NCBI GenBank assembly: GCA_025201705.1
Contig: MU617249.1
Coordinates: 1-17,848 of the forward strand
Direction of reading: 5' to 3'
DNA from: Dissophora ornata
Taxonomy: Eukaryota; Mortierellomycota; Mortierellomycetes; Mortierellales; Mortierellaceae
Length of the DNA: 17,848 nucleotides
The translations under genes were made by a program, and so were the position numbers. Under the pieces are notes generated by a model that saw only the letters and a program-made list of their open reading frames with translations, was not told where the DNA came from and did no database searches. This document shows positions 17,412-17,848 of the stretch, piece by piece; positions within the stretch are counted from its first letter, which is position 1; each line of letters opens with the position of its first letter.

Positions 17412-17848
17412 TCACAGCTTGGCTCGGCTGCTACTGAACCCGTCAACGAGCACACAGGGTCCACGAGCAATGACCTGGATCCCGACCTCTTTCGCGTACG
17501 CCAATGCCTCGGGTGAATCCACATCTGGTTGCATCCAAACACGTTTGATTCCATTCTTATGGGCTTCCTCAAGAACAGATTTCGTGACCGATGGCGGAGT
17601 GATGATCGACACATGGTACTCCGAGGGCGTGCCAGGCAAGGACGACAGATTCTGGACACAGGGAAGAGATTCAATCGTCTTTTCCTTTGGGTTTACGGGG
17701 ACCGCGGTGTAGCCGTTGTCGACATACCTTCCGAGAAGGGAGGAGGAGGAGGAGGGTGTTATTGAATGAAAGTGAATAGAAGGAAGGGTCTCCTCGATCG
17801 GATATTACAAAACGACAATGGTGAACCTACCAACGAAGGACCTTGTTG
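17412..17848 (-). CDS. CoA_binding_2 family protein with C-terminal AKL (partial)
   Basis: Two exons are visible: 17848-17831 (open at the window edge) and 17727-17412, split by a 103-bp intron (GTAGGT donor, pyrimidine-rich acceptor). They join a split Trp codon to read NKVLRWYVDNGYTAVPVNPK. Then come SLPGTPSEYHVSIITPPSV, NGIKRVWMQPDVDSPEAL and QVIARGPCVLVDG. This is the Rossmann-like CoA-binding fold of PF13380, related to the CoA-binding domain of succinyl-CoA synthetase. Its reaction is unknown. The 110 visible residues lack the N-terminal glycine-rich segment, which lies outside the window. The protein ends SSSRAKL; AKL fits the PTS1 rule for peroxisomal import. It is convergent with AFG3, and their polyadenylation signals are 31 bp apart. 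Confidence 0.9.

Noticed and set aside
1..17848. Mobile element, virus-derived or CRISPR-like content
   Set aside because: No terminal inverted or long terminal repeats, reverse transcriptase, transposase, integrase or spaced direct repeats were seen.

Overview
This is a eukaryotic, almost certainly fungal, window. Its genes carry short spliceosomal introns (mostly 73-167 bp, GT donors, AG acceptors, some with CTAAC-like branch sites), AATAAA polyadenylation signals, a yeast/fungal-type HDEL ER-retention tail, and clear orthologues of yeast Lro1, Gtb1, Cwc22 and Afg3. Intron style, moderate GC and low-complexity intergenic DNA would fit an early-diverging fungus such as a Mortierella relative. 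That placement is an inference. I see no mobile element with ends, no CRISPR, no rRNA and no convincing tRNA.

Layout. Bases 1-114 hold the 3' end of an unidentified + strand gene with a basic, NLS-like tail. Bases 115-1037 are non-coding and contain a 39-base A run. From 1038 to 2023 (- strand) lies an NAD(P)-binding atypical short-chain dehydrogenase/NmrA-like gene. From 2390 to 3487 (- strand) lies an unrecognised disordered, coiled-coil protein whose apparent hydrophobic C-terminus is probably intronic microsatellite. A 13-bp minisatellite (3580-3719) opens a 2-kb stretch without an assignable gene (3488-5535), which contains three TGCATGCA palindromes and a 4.69-5.34 kb part with coding-like fragments in shifting frames.

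The right half is compact and conserved. It holds phospholipid:diacylglycerol acyltransferase (5536-8314, +, 6 exons), glucosidase II beta subunit (8638-10831, +, 7 exons), a small unknown acidic protein (11163-11489, -), the splicing factor CWC22 (11873-14526, +, 6 exons), the mitochondrial m-AAA protease AFG3 (14663-17191, +, 2 exons), and a convergent, truncated CoA_binding_2 protein (17412-17848, -) ending in a peroxisome-type AKL tripeptide.

The genes are not a pathway cluster. PDAT and glucosidase II beta both act in the ER (storage-lipid synthesis and glycoprotein quality control), CWC22 in the nucleus, AFG3 in the mitochondrial inner membrane, and the CoA-binding protein possibly in peroxisomes. 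I assembled exon models by hand from splice sites, reading phase and remembered family sequence; none has been tested against transcripts. I found no convincing new multi-gene system. The most interesting items are the AKL tail, the intron/tail question in the disordered gene, the unassigned 4.7-5.3 kb stretch, and the clustered repeats and palindromes.
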